Of a stretch of DNA of 34,611 nucleotides, positions 7,290-15,890 are shown piece after piece. Position 1 is the stretch's first letter. Every line of letters starts with the position of its first letter. The stretch is from Gammaproteobacteria bacterium (lineage in GTDB: Bacteria; Pseudomonadota; Gammaproteobacteria; Enterobacterales; Alteromonadaceae). Location: positions 1-34,611 of the forward strand of contig JAAFAI010000032.1 of the NCBI GenBank assembly GCA_018222405.1, in the 5' to 3' direction. The notes under the pieces were generated by a model. It saw only the letters and a program-made list of their open reading frames with translations, searched no databases and was not told the DNA's origin. The position numbers and the translations under genes are program-made.

Positions 7290-10200
7290 CTACTGCAGCG
7301 AGAATAATTCGGCCTGCCGATTAACCACTGTGAGTGTAAAGCCTGCCCAGTGCATGGGGTGTTTAAAGCGCGGGTGGCGTTGCATCTGCTGGCGTGCGTG
7401 GCGCAGGGCTTCGGTACTGTTGCCGGTTTGTGTCAGCCCCTGATAAAAATGCTGCATAAAAGCGGCGGTAGGTTTGTCTGACACTTTCCAGCGGGTGCTG
7501 ATCACCGAATCGGCCCCGGCCGTTAACACGCCATAGGCCAGGCTTTGCAGGCCGTCGTGGGCCATCATTTTTCCCAGCGAGGTTTCGCAGCCGCTGAGCA
7601 CAACTAACTGGTTGTTAAATGGCTCGCCCAGTAATGCACTCTGCGATAAGAAGCCATTGTCCGGAGTAGTTGTTGATGGATTTCTGGCAACGGCCAGGCC
7701 CACAATGGCAGGCTCTTCGGGATCAAAGTAGCTGTGGGTAGCGATATGCAACAGCGAGGCTTCACGCAAATCTGCACTGAGTAAAGCCTGCTGTGTAGCT
7801 TGTTCTGCTGAGTATCGTTTAACCGCATGGTTGGAGAAGAGCGAGGCAAGCTGGTCGCCTTCGCGCTTTGCCCAGGGTAATGCCGGCAGTTTATTGCGCC
7901 AGCCAGCATTGGCCACGGTTGTTTTATCGGTAAATGCGGGCGAATCAAAAATACCAATCGCCATAGGGGCGGGGCTTTGCCTTGTGCTGGCGGATAAATA
8001 TTCATTTAACGAAGGCGTCTGGCGCAGTGTATACCGGCTCCCCACATACTGCTTATCAGGCAGGCGCAGCTGAGCCAGCGGTAGTGAGAAAAAGCGCCCG
8101 TCTGCCTGCCACACAATGTCGGTAATACCAGGGTTGTTAATTACCCACTGCGGAATAAAGTCGCCTGCGCGGGCATCGCGATAAGCCTGAATGATCTCAG
8201 CTCCTGATAATCCGTCTGGCAGCGCTGGTGGGCACTTTACAGGCGTTACCATATGCCGCACTGCAGTAATTGCCAGAACATAACATTGTTGGCTGGTGTG
8301 CAGGTAGCGAAGCACCACCTGATCTGCCTTTAGCGCTGTTTGCACGGCTGCCAGGGTAAGCGGCTGTTCATTAGTCTGGTCTGCATCGGCTAAGCTGGGG
8401 CTAACCTGTCGAAACCACTGTTCTTTTACGTTATCGAGCTGTTGTTGCTGGTGCTGTTTCTCGCTTTGTGTGGTGGCGTTTACCAGGCTAGCTTCCAGTG
8501 TTAACCGTTGTTGCCAGAGGCTTTCAAGCTGGGGCTGTTTGAGTAAATGCTGGCGCTGTCGGTCTTTTCGTTTACGTAAAAAGAGCTGGCTCTGATAGGT
8601 TTCCAGTAAGGCCAGGGCCTGCTGGGTATTCGCCGTAGTAGGATTGCTGAGCAGGGTATCCAGGTGAGCATCGTAGAGTTCTCTGACTTTATTAAACCAG
8701 TGTGGCCCTATCTGATAAGCGTCGAGATCACGCCCTAGTTGCAAAATATGCTGATTAGCTTTGCTGAAAGTGGCGGTAAGCGCATTTTCGTTTTGTGGCT
8801 CGGTGGCTTTGAGGAGCTGGTATTGCAATGAGGCGAGGGCTACCTGCTGCGGATCATCATCGTTTATAAGGGCCGTGAGTTGTTCTATTTGTTTGGCTGC
8901 TTCAGGAAAATCACCAAACTGAATACGGGTATCGGTAAGGGCTATGAGGGCCTGAATGCGCTCGGTCATTTTTACTATGTTATCCAGCGTATTGAGCGCT
9001 GTATTCATGACCCTTGCGGCATCTGTAAGTTGCTCTTGGTGCGCTAAGGCCTGGGCCTGCAGGGCGTAAATTACCGGCAGGCGGTCGGAGCGCAGATTCT
9101 CCGCTTTTTGCTCCGCCTGAGTCAAAGCATCGAGGGCCGCCGGCCAGCGCTGCCCGGCCATGGCAATTTTAGCTAAGGCAATGTACAGATGGCTGGTATC
9201 GTCATCGTAAACACTGTTTTGGTTGAGGCTAAGGGTGCGCTGGTAATAACGCTCGGCGGTATCCGTATCGCCCAGGTAACTGTAACTGCTGGCAAGGTTG
9301 GCGGTGAGCACTGCTGCGGTAATATCGGTATCATCTTCAGTGAGATACTCCGCCGCCTCGCGAAATGTCTGTTGGGCCAGCTCCCAGCGACCAGACCATA
9401 AATAAACCAGCGCGAGATTGTTGGTTATCTCGGCCAGTCCCTGTGTATCGCCGGCCAGTTGCTTACTGTGAATGGCTTCATCCAGGTAACGGGCTGCGGC
9501 CACGTTATCGTTAGCCAGCGACCAGTAGGTGGCCAGGCCGTTGTAGATATCCGGCAGCAACTTTGTATAGCCTTGTTCTACAGCTTGCGAGCGCGCCTGC
9601 TCCAGGGAATATTTGCCGGCTTCCATCAGGGTTTGTGACGATACCACCGAGCCATGTAGCAGGTTACTGAAACCCAGTGTGGCTATCAGTTGGGTAGCCG
9701 GGTAACTGTTGGCAGGCAACGAGTGACCGGCTGGTTCGCTTATCAACGGCGCTGATGCTGGCTGCCAGTCGGCTGGGTTTATTACCGTTTTTGCATGAGC
9801 TAAAGCGTTTGTAAACTGCCCGGGGAGCAGTGTTATACCGGCATTACTGGCATCGGCAAAGTGGTAAATGTCAAAATTTGCCGACATGGCAAGCGCCGTA
9901 AGTGGCCAACAGGCATAGCCATCGGCGGCAGGCGCAAGCAGTGATGAAGCCTGTTCGATATTGCCTTGAATAAGGTATTGGCGTGCGAGTAACGCCGTGG
10001 CCAGGCATGCCGTTTCGGCATCGTTCTGCCGGGCGATTTGTTCGGTGAGTACTGTTGTGGTTGCAGGTTCAGCGTAACTGGCAGAGAACCACGCCAGCCA
10101 GTCCCACAGGGCATTTGCCCGCTGCGTATAAACAGCAAACTCCGCGGCCGTTACTGATTGCCTGCTGTTATTTTTTACCGTAACGGTTATTGCATATTGT

Positions 10201-10442
10201 GCATTGCTTTGGGGCTTTATGGCGGCAATATGGGTGTAGCCATAATGGCTGTATGCCGGGCTGCCGGAGGTATTGGCCAGCGTAACATTGAACGCTGTGT
10301 CAGCGGCTTCAACAATGATCACCTCATTGACTGCGGCGGTAACCGTAAACTGAAACTCTTCGCCCACCGCTCGCTGCCCGGCCACCATTGCCAGGCAAAA
10401 AAGGATTAATCCTAGTGTTAACGAGCGGCGAATACGTTCCAT
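7290..10442 (-). CDS. Exported TPR-CHAT domain caspase-like protease
   Basis: A 1050-residue protein beginning with a signal peptide (about 1-28, hydrophobic LTLGLILFCLAMVAG). A beta-rich segment (about 30-110) precedes a long helical array of TPR-like repeats (about 270-600), for example ITNNLALVYLWSGRWELAQQ and ANLASSYSYLGDTDTAERYY. The C-terminal third (about 770-1040) is a CHAT domain, a caspase-fold peptidase, with the expected His903 in HIATHS and Cys952 in LSGCETSLG, followed by AYGVLTAGADSVISTRW. Both catalytic residues are present, so it should be active. CHAT proteins act as TPR-regulated proteases, for example in separase-like and gasdermin- or CRISPR-linked defence systems. Here it is the last of four genes closely packed behind an ECF-like sigma factor and a haem peroxidase; it starts 12 bases after the preceding stop. 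Export to the periplasm or cell surface is unusual compared with defence CHAT proteins. Confidence 0.85.
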   Translation of the reverse strand: MERIRRSLTLGLILFCLAMVAGQRAVGEEFQFTVTAAVNEVIIVEAADTAFNVTLANTSGSPAYSHYGYTHIAAIKPQSNAQYAITVTVKNNSRQSVTAAEFAVYTQRANALWDWLAWFSASYAEPATTTVLTEQIARQNDAETACLATALLARQYLIQGNIEQASSLLAPAADGYACWPLTALAMSANFDIYHFADASNAGITLLPGQFTNALAHAKTVINPADWQPASAPLISEPAGHSLPANSYPATQLIATLGFSNLLHGSVVSSQTLMEAGKYSLEQARSQAVEQGYTKLLPDIYNGLATYWSLANDNVAAARYLDEAIHSKQLAGDTQGLAEITNNLALVYLWSGRWELAQQTFREAAEYLTEDDTDITAAVLTANLASSYSYLGDTDTAERYYQRTLSLNQNSVYDDDTSHLYIALAKIAMAGQRWPAALDALTQAEQKAENLRSDRLPVIYALQAQALAHQEQLTDAARVMNTALNTLDNIVKMTERIQALIALTDTRIQFGDFPEAAKQIEQLTALINDDDPQQVALASLQYQLLKATEPQNENALTATFSKANQHILQLGRDLDAYQIGPHWFNKVRELYDAHLDTLLSNPTTANTQQALALLETYQSQLFLRKRKDRQRQHLLKQPQLESLWQQRLTLEASLVNATTQSEKQHQQQQLDNVKEQWFRQVSPSLADADQTNEQPLTLAAVQTALKADQVVLRYLHTSQQCYVLAITAVRHMVTPVKCPPALPDGLSGAEIIQAYRDARAGDFIPQWVINNPGITDIVWQADGRFFSLPLAQLRLPDKQYVGSRYTLRQTPSLNEYLSASTRQSPAPMAIGIFDSPAFTDKTTVANAGWRNKLPALPWAKREGDQLASLFSNHAVKRYSAEQATQQALLSADLREASLLHIATHSYFDPEEPAIVGLAVARNPSTTTPDNGFLSQSALLGEPFNNQLVVLSGCETSLGKMMAHDGLQSLAYGVLTAGADSVISTRWKVSDKPTAAFMQHFYQGLTQTGNSTEALRHARQQMQRHPRFKHPMHWAGFTLTVVNRQAELFSLQ

Positions 10443-10454
10443 GTCATGTCGGTA

Positions 10455-10952
10455 CTAGTGGTTTTTCCAGGCATAGGCCGGGGCTTTTTGAACCGTTACC
10501 CGGTTGCCGTCGACTTCTTTGTTCCAGTGGCTGGCGGTGGTGTACTTAGGCGTGCCATCGGCCTCTACTGAGTATTTTATGGTGAAGTACACATCGGTAT
10601 ATTTTTCTTTAAAGGCCGGTGCGCCTTTAGGATAGCCGCCGTCTTTTACAATGGATAAATTGTTGGAACACAGCATGTTGGGATCATCAGTGGGAAAGAA
10701 CTTCGCTTTACTGAGTAATTTTGCGGTAAGCGTTGGCCAGGTGCCACGGGACTTCACAATGGTAATGGTGACCAGAAAAGACGAGCCTAGCACCGGCGTA
10801 AATACCCGGGTGCGCATTTTTAACGCGTTGTCGTTGTAGTCGCGCTGACCTTTGGGCAGGTACGGACGAAATTCAGGGGCCCACTCATCGCGGTTATAGT
10901 CTGACACCCATCCTTTAGGCACGTACCATTTACTTGCTGCCTGGTTACTCAT
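10455..10952 (-). CDS. Unknown 165-residue protein between peroxidase and CHAT genes
   Basis: I do not recognise a family. The protein has no signal peptide or membrane helix, is rich in Tyr, Trp and Lys, and looks like a single globular beta-rich domain (strands such as GSSFLVTITIVKSRG and DVYFTIKYSVEADG). The ATG at 10952 is chosen because AAGGAG lies eight bases upstream; a GTG at 10955 is also in frame. It overlaps the end of the peroxidase gene by eight bases and ends 12 bases before the CHAT gene, so it is translated with both. Position alone suggests a partner, substrate or inhibitor of the peroxidase or CHAT protein. Confidence 0.7.
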   Translation of the reverse strand: MSNQAASKWYVPKGWVSDYNRDEWAPEFRPYLPKGQRDYNDNALKMRTRVFTPVLGSSFLVTITIVKSRGTWPTLTAKLLSKAKFFPTDDPNMLCSNNLSIVKDGGYPKGAPAFKEKYTDVYFTIKYSVEADGTPKYTTASHWNKEVDGNRVTVQKAPAYAWKNH

Positions 10953-12507
10953 CACTGTGACTCCTTGTGGTTAAATACGTGGTGATGTCGGCCATGGTGT
11001 GAAGCGGTTTGCCTAAGCACGCAAAGGCCTGCTGTATTGTTGTTGTAAAATTGTCAGCCAGTTGGGCCATGCCGTCCTGCTTGCTGCTGCGGTAACACTC
11101 GTACATGGCACTGCGTAATACATCGCAGTTGATGGCGCTGGCAACCAACCCCAGTTTGTACTGATTGTTGTCGGGATAATCGGTGAGATTTTCCTGTAAT
11201 GTGTATAGCCACAGCGGGGTGCGTTGTTGCTCCTGCAACACGGCCAGCAATGCATAGATAAAATCGGTTTCCTGCCCGGGTGAGGTTACTATCAGCTTGC
11301 GATGATTTAAGCGCTGCTCAAAATACTCGGCGAACGCTTTGAAGTGGGGCTCGGTGGTGATCGCCCCAAGAATATATTCCGCACTATTGAGGCCAAGCTT
11401 AATGCCGGCCAGCAGGTTTAGCTGGGCAATATTACGCCCGGCTCTCGGGTTGGTAGGATGCGGCACTGTGGCCATATCACTGGTGATAAACAAGTCTATA
11501 GGGCTGGCAATCTGCTGCAGTCCCTCGTTTTCCAGCGGCTCGAAAAACAGCGCCGGCCAGTCAATAACATGGGCTTCTTCAAGCGGCTCAAATGGCGGGC
11601 GGCGCATGATTTCACCCAGCGAAAACGACTGTGAGTGTTCGGTTTTAAGATGATAGCGCGGGCGCAGCATACTGTGACCAAATCTAAAGCTTGCCAGCTT
11701 AAACTCTGCGGGCACCTGGGCGTAGGGCCTGCTGGTGTCGTAATAAAACGGGCCGAGTTTGTTAAAAAAGTATTCGTGGCAATCGGCTAACACCAACTTT
11801 GGCAGTAGGTCGTTGATCACGATGTGATGAAACACTGCCACGGTATAACGCCTGGCGGTAATGATGCGCTCGGTAATATCCGTTTGGGCTGGTGGCAGGG
11901 CAGTAATAAAGGCGTTATGTAATCCCTGAAACAGGCTGTGTAGCTGCAGTACAATGGCGTTCTCGTCGTTGCGCTGTTCCGGCATCCATGCGGTGGCCCA
12001 CGGGGCATTCTCTATGGTGCCGGGTGGGACCCGGTGCACATCGTGAGTCTGGGTTAAAAAACGGCCGCTTTCGCTGTTGAAATAGTGTGCTTCGATACTA
12101 CGGATAGGATCGCCCGAGCCATCATTGCCATACATGCTGTCGAGATTTAGCAGGGCACTGGTGCGGCGTCCGCCGATATGAAAGTGCGAGTCGGCAATGA
12201 TGTCGTGGGCGATAAACTGGCAAATATAGGTATAGCCTGCCGGGATGGGCAGCGAGTTGGTGTCATCCAGGGTATAGTCGGGTTCGTCGAGAAAGGCTGG
12301 ATCGGCATCGTCTTCGGCATGTTCTTCCACATCCTCGACTGCTGGAGCAAAAGAAAGTGAAGGCTGTGGTGCCTGTTCGGGCTCTGTGTGCGAACTGTTA
12401 GTTTGCGGCAAACCTGGCAGCATCAGGGTGGCCAGGGTATTTAACTCCACCGGGCTTAGCAGTGCCTGCTCTGCGGCAGGAAACATGCTGTGGGTGGCAG
12501 AGTGCAC
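10945..12507 (-). CDS. Animal-type haem peroxidase family protein
   Basis: A 520-residue protein of the peroxidase-cyclooxygenase (animal haem peroxidase) superfamily. The distal motif CQFIAHD gives Gln97 and His101; LNLDSMYG (about 120-127) matches the family's LDxSxVYG segment; LHSLFQGLHN (about 189-198) matches the conserved LHxLFxREHN helix but has QG in place of the usual RE; and FRFGHSM gives the proximal haem ligand His278. No signal peptide is visible, so it looks cytoplasmic unless exported by another route. An acidic, low-complexity stretch (about 40-75) precedes the domain. Start GTG 12507 overlaps the previous stop as TAGTG; an ATG seven codons later is possible. Such enzymes oxidise halides or organic substrates with peroxide; the substrate here is unknown. 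It is the third gene of the sigma-controlled operon. Confidence 0.82.
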   Translation of the reverse strand: MHSATHSMFPAAEQALLSPVELNTLATLMLPGLPQTNSSHTEPEQAPQPSLSFAPAVEDVEEHAEDDADPAFLDEPDYTLDDTNSLPIPAGYTYICQFIAHDIIADSHFHIGGRRTSALLNLDSMYGNDGSGDPIRSIEAHYFNSESGRFLTQTHDVHRVPPGTIENAPWATAWMPEQRNDENAIVLQLHSLFQGLHNAFITALPPAQTDITERIITARRYTVAVFHHIVINDLLPKLVLADCHEYFFNKLGPFYYDTSRPYAQVPAEFKLASFRFGHSMLRPRYHLKTEHSQSFSLGEIMRRPPFEPLEEAHVIDWPALFFEPLENEGLQQIASPIDLFITSDMATVPHPTNPRAGRNIAQLNLLAGIKLGLNSAEYILGAITTEPHFKAFAEYFEQRLNHRKLIVTSPGQETDFIYALLAVLQEQQRTPLWLYTLQENLTDYPDNNQYKLGLVASAINCDVLRSAMYECYRSSKQDGMAQLADNFTTTIQQAFACLGKPLHTMADITTYLTTRSHSDE

Positions 12508-13139
12508 TAGTCTGAACCCGTAATAATAGTAGCGCTTAGTACCACTTCGGCGGTGTTACTTTCGCGAACAGCGATGACAGTTGATGGCGCACTGGCAGAT
12601 TGCAGAGTGGCCAGAATAACCAGTTCACCCTGGGCGTTTTTCTTAAGCGCCGGCCAGCTTTGCAGGGGCTGGCCAGTGGGGGATTGTAATTCCACGTCAA
12701 ACAGCTGGCCGTTAGCCATGCTTACGTCCAGTACCAATATTTGCTGTTCACTGCCCTGTTCTACCACCGCGCCAACTGGGGGTAATTCTGAGGTGCTGGC
12801 GCCGCGCATCTCACCAATGTAGATCACATCGGGGCTAATGGCCGTTGCCACATGTTTGGGTTGCTGATAACCCAACAACAGCCAGGTGGCGGCGCTGCCA
12901 ATCAGCACGCCACCGAGTGGCCAGAACAACCTCAGCAGTTTGCTGGCTGATGAGTCTGCACGGGATTTTTTAGCTGCCTGGCCGAGTGTTTTTTTGAAGA
13001 TGGCACTGAGTTCAAACTCTTCCACCATGTCGGGGTGCATCAACAAATATTCTTCAAACTCAATCATTTCAGCTGCCGTAAGCTTGCCGTGCAGGTAGCG
13101 CTGAATTACATGATTAGCCTGGATGTACTGTGTATTCAT
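12507..13139 (-). CDS. One-pass membrane protein, likely anti-sigma factor
   Basis: A 210-residue protein with the layout of an anti-sigma regulator: a cytoplasmic N-terminal helical region (about 1-65, with a zinc-finger-like anti-sigma flavour but no CxxC pair), one membrane helix at about 70-88 (LFWPLGGVLIGSAATWLLLG) and a periplasmic beta-rich domain (about 95-210). It starts 95 bases after the sigma-factor stop and overlaps the peroxidase start by one base (TAGTG). The N-terminal segment HPDMVEEFELSAIFKKTL resembles sequences in anti-sigma proteins of the FecR/RskA type. That it holds the neighbouring sigma factor at the membrane is inferred from layout and gene order. Confidence 0.65.
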   Translation of the reverse strand: MNTQYIQANHVIQRYLHGKLTAAEMIEFEEYLLMHPDMVEEFELSAIFKKTLGQAAKKSRADSSASKLLRLFWPLGGVLIGSAATWLLLGYQQPKHVATAISPDVIYIGEMRGASTSELPPVGAVVEQGSEQQILVLDVSMANGQLFDVELQSPTGQPLQSWPALKKNAQGELVILATLQSASAPSTVIAVRESNTAEVVLSATIITGSD

Positions 13140-13234
13140 ATCACTTAACTTCTGTAACCTGGTCGGTTAACGTTAATAACTCCGTATTAGTAGTGCCGCC
13201 ACAGGCCATTCCCTCTCAAGCAGCACCGGAGTGT

Positions 13235-13861
13235 TTATATCAGTGTGCCCAGCCAGCCAATGACGGCGGCCACCGACAACAAGGTAAACAGCGATTGTTT
13301 ATTGATTTCAACCTTGCATTTAAGCGCCAGCGCCTGTTTTAAACGTGTTTTGGCCCGGTGCAGCACTTTATCGAAATGCTCGGTGCTTAAATCCAGCTCG
13401 GTGCACAGATCTTCTTTATCTTTACCTTCAAAAAAATAAGCGTTGAGCAACTGCCTGTCGCGCTCTACGCTGAGCTCTGACATTACCTGCGTAACGGTTT
13501 CCAGCAGTTTTTCTGAGCTGACCTGGTTTTCGGTATGGTTGGCTGTATGAGAATGCATGTCCATTTCGTCGCTGCAATCGGTACGTTGGCGCTTGTTTTT
13601 GCGGTAAGTGGCAATCAGCAGATTCTCGGCTACGCGGCGCACAAAGCCTGCTATAGCCTCGGGGTTGTCGATTGCCGAGGCCCGGGCTTTCTGGATCACA
13701 ATGAGCAGAGCTTCCTGCACAATATCCTGCGCCAGGGTCGGATCATCACACTTATAAGCCACAATGGAATACAGCGGTCGGGAGAAGTGACTGAGCAGCG
13801 CTTGCTCCGCCTTTTTATTGCCATTGGCGATTTGCGTCACCAGTACAGCAGGTTCATCCAT
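13235..13861 (-). CDS. ECF-like RNA polymerase sigma factor with C-terminal membrane tail
   Basis: A 208-residue sigma-70-family protein. Region 2 spans about 10-90 (ALLSHFSRPLYSIV, DIVQEALLIVIQKA, VRRVAENLLIATYRK) and region 4 about 125-185 with a helix-turn-helix-like stretch (LCTELDLSTEHFDKVLHRAK). Region 3 is absent, as in ECF factors. Unusually, the last 20 or so residues (SLFTLLSVAAVIGWLGTLI) form a hydrophobic segment that would anchor the protein in the inner membrane. It is the first gene of the leftward cluster, followed after 95 bases by the anti-sigma-like gene. It probably drives its own operon (peroxidase, unknown, CHAT) in response to an envelope signal; the signal is not visible from the sequence. 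Confidence 0.82.
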   Translation of the reverse strand: MDEPAVLVTQIANGNKKAEQALLSHFSRPLYSIVAYKCDDPTLAQDIVQEALLIVIQKARASAIDNPEAIAGFVRRVAENLLIATYRKNKRQRTDCSDEMDMHSHTANHTENQVSSEKLLETVTQVMSELSVERDRQLLNAYFFEGKDKEDLCTELDLSTEHFDKVLHRAKTRLKQALALKCKVEINKQSLFTLLSVAAVIGWLGTLI

Positions 13862-13895
13862 GATTAAGCGTGTTGTTGATTGTTATTAAAGAACA

Positions 13896-13924
13896 AATCT
13901 ACCGGCGTAAGGCGGTATTTACAA
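13896..13924 (-). promoter_or_regulatory. Possible promoter of the sigma-peroxidase-CHAT cluster
   Basis: On the minus strand TTGTAA (13924-13919) and TAGATT (13901-13896) are separated by 17 bases, a moderate match to the housekeeping -35/-10 pattern, about 35 bases upstream of the sigma-factor ATG. The spacer carries an inverted pair TACCG/CGGTA that could be an operator. No GGAAC-type ECF -35 element was seen, so self-activation is not shown. Confidence 0.35.
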
Positions 13925-13976
13925 GTTATTAGCGGTTATAAAACAGACTTTATAAGACTAATTGACAATCAGGAAG

Positions 13977-14012
13977 AGTGCGTGGCTAAAGCTTTTTGTT
14001 TAGCCGTGCACT
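13977..14012 (-). terminator. Stem-loop after the M1 peptidase gene
   Basis: Two 14-base arms (13977-13990 and 13999-14012) pair with two mismatches around an 8-base loop containing a T run. It lies just downstream of the M1 peptidase stop on the minus strand. The following U tract is poor, so it may be a weak terminator or an mRNA-stabilising hairpin. Confidence 0.45.
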
Positions 14013-14026
14013 TTATTTATCGCGGA

Positions 14027-15736
14027 TTATTTTGCGGCGGCGTCGTAACGCGCCTCGAAGCGCAGGAGTTTACTGTTCGGATCGACAATCACCACATCCT
14101 GTTCTGATACTTTAATGGTATTTTCGGCCGGTAATTGTAAGGTGGTGACCTTGCCATTTACCGCTACTTCCACCGGCATCGGAAAGGGCAGGTCGTCCGG
14201 CACCAGCCAGGTGAGAGTCAACTGATCGCTCGTGCGTTGCTGGTGAAGCTCCGGCAGCCTGGGCTGATACAGATACACATCAAAAAACCAGCTGAAATCC
14301 TCACCGGTCAGCTCATTAACCAGCTTGATAAAGTCCCCGGTATTGCGGTACACAGTAGTGAACTGGCCGGGTTGAGGTGAAGCTGTGCCGTACAGCAGCG
14401 TGGTGACGGAATCAAAAAATGCCTGATCGCCAATCAGGTAACGCAGGGAGTGCATGATCCACGAACCTTTGTAATAGATATCCAGTGCCGGACCAACGCC
14501 TTTTTCGTACACCTCTTCCACTTCCATCGGTTTATTCGACACGATGGGGTGGGTGTTGATCAGGCCCTTGCGCTGGTTATTCAAATACGCTTTGTAGGCA
14601 ATGTCACCATGCAGGTACTGAGCAAACAAAGGCTGCATGTAACTGCCGAGCCCTTCGTGGATCCACATGTGATCCCAGTTGTCGTTAGTGACCTGGTTAC
14701 CAAAGTACTCATGGGCAAACTCATGTTGCAGTAACCAGTCGAAGCCGAATTCGTCTTTTTTGTATTCGTTGCCATAGGCGTTGATGGTTTGGTGTTCCAT
14801 GCCCAGGTGCGGAGTTTGCACCACCCCCACTTTCTCATCGGCAAAGGGGTAAGGCCCAACCATTCGTTCAAAGAACGTCAGCATGGCAGGAATTTCATCG
14901 AATAACGCCTGGGCTTGCTCTGTATTGCCCGGCAAGTGGTAATAAACAACGGGGTAGCTGTTGCCGTAAATGCTTTGGTAGGTGTCTTCGATTTTTTCAT
15001 ATGGCGCAATATTGAGCGCAATACCATAGGTATTGTGTGCCGAGCGGGTTTGCCAGTGGTAGGTGCTCTCGTTAGCGGTGCTGGTGGTTTCTACCAGTAC
15101 ACCATTACTCGCCGCTACCAGATCGCTGGGTACGGTAATGTAGATATCGGCTGTTTTGGGCTCTCCCATGGGCTGGTCGATACATGGCCAGAAGATATCG
15201 CAACCTTCGCCTTGTACCGCGGTAGCCAGCCAGGGCGCGCCGTCTGGCGTTTTATCCCACATCACTCTGCCATCCCAGGGCGCATTGGGCGGCGTGCGTG
15301 GATGGCCATGATATTTCACCTGAACAGACACCGGGAAATTCACTTCGTTAGCAGGGGTAATAACCAGCTCGCCCTGTTGGTTGGAATACTGCTCTGGCTT
15401 AATGGCTTCGCCGTTGAGCCAGACACCATCAATAGTGAATACGCTGTCGAGATCCACCGACACCGCTTTGGCTGGTTTTGCGGCATCCAGGGTAAGAATG
15501 GTATTGCCAAACAAATGTTGATTATCAAAATCAAAAGCGAAGTGCAGCTCAGCATGTTCAACACTAACGCCTTGCTGATACAGCGGGATTTCGCCGCCGC
15601 TTTTCAGGGTATAGGCGGTTGATAGTTCGCCTGGAGTGGCAGCTTGCGTGTTACTGTCTGACTGAGTTGTGGTGCAGGCACCAAGGGTAACTGCGGTTGA
15701 AAGTAAAAGGCCTTGCCAGGCACGGATACATTCCAT
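14027..15736 (-). CDS. M1 family (gluzincin) metallopeptidase, lipoprotein
   Basis: A 569-residue zinc aminopeptidase-type protein. A lipoprotein signal ends in the lipobox LGAC, giving lipidation at Cys21. The N-terminal beta domain (about 40-240) is followed by the catalytic domain with HEFAH (His338, Glu339, His342) and the downstream zinc ligand Glu361 in WIHEGLGSY. The usual GAMEN substrate-binding motif appears as LGMEHQTINAYG (about 311-322). A short beta domain ends the protein; the long C-terminal helical domain of PepN-type enzymes is missing, so it is a short M1 form. It should trim peptides at the outer membrane or in the periplasm. It is a single gene between two minus-strand regulators with hairpins on either side, so it is probably transcribed alone. 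Confidence 0.88.
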   Translation of the reverse strand: MECIRAWQGLLLSTAVTLGACTTTQSDSNTQAATPGELSTAYTLKSGGEIPLYQQGVSVEHAELHFAFDFDNQHLFGNTILTLDAAKPAKAVSVDLDSVFTIDGVWLNGEAIKPEQYSNQQGELVITPANEVNFPVSVQVKYHGHPRTPPNAPWDGRVMWDKTPDGAPWLATAVQGEGCDIFWPCIDQPMGEPKTADIYITVPSDLVAASNGVLVETTSTANESTYHWQTRSAHNTYGIALNIAPYEKIEDTYQSIYGNSYPVVYYHLPGNTEQAQALFDEIPAMLTFFERMVGPYPFADEKVGVVQTPHLGMEHQTINAYGNEYKKDEFGFDWLLQHEFAHEYFGNQVTNDNWDHMWIHEGLGSYMQPLFAQYLHGDIAYKAYLNNQRKGLINTHPIVSNKPMEVEEVYEKGVGPALDIYYKGSWIMHSLRYLIGDQAFFDSVTTLLYGTASPQPGQFTTVYRNTGDFIKLVNELTGEDFSWFFDVYLYQPRLPELHQQRTSDQLTLTWLVPDDLPFPMPVEVAVNGKVTTLQLPAENTIKVSEQDVVIVDPNSKLLRFEARYDAAAK

Positions 15737-15850
15737 GTGTGGGCTCCGGATAAACTGTCGTTGTTATTGTTACTGCGATTATAGCGTTAAACAACGTGAA
15801 ATCCTGATGATAAGCCTGTGTTGGCCGTATTTTTAAGGCGTTAAACGAAA

Positions 15851-15873
15851 AGAGCGGCCATGCCGCTCTTTTT
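15851..15873 (-). terminator. Rho-independent terminator after the GntR gene
   Basis: AGAGCGGC (15851-15858) pairs perfectly with GCCGCTCT (15862-15869) around a three-base loop. T runs flank both sides, so it can stop transcription of the GntR gene on the minus strand, and also from the other direction. Confidence 0.85.
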
Positions 15874-15890
15874 ATCATTAACCGATGGGG

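Noticed and set aside
13880..14107. 75-codon plus-strand frame between the sigma factor and the M1 gene
   Set aside because: It runs through the stem-loop at 13977-14012 and into the peptidase end; no ribosome site or family features.
14915..15622. 235-codon open frame on the plus strand opposite the M1 peptidase
   Set aside because: The peptidase has its full catalytic motif set; the opposite frame has no recognisable domain or ribosome site.
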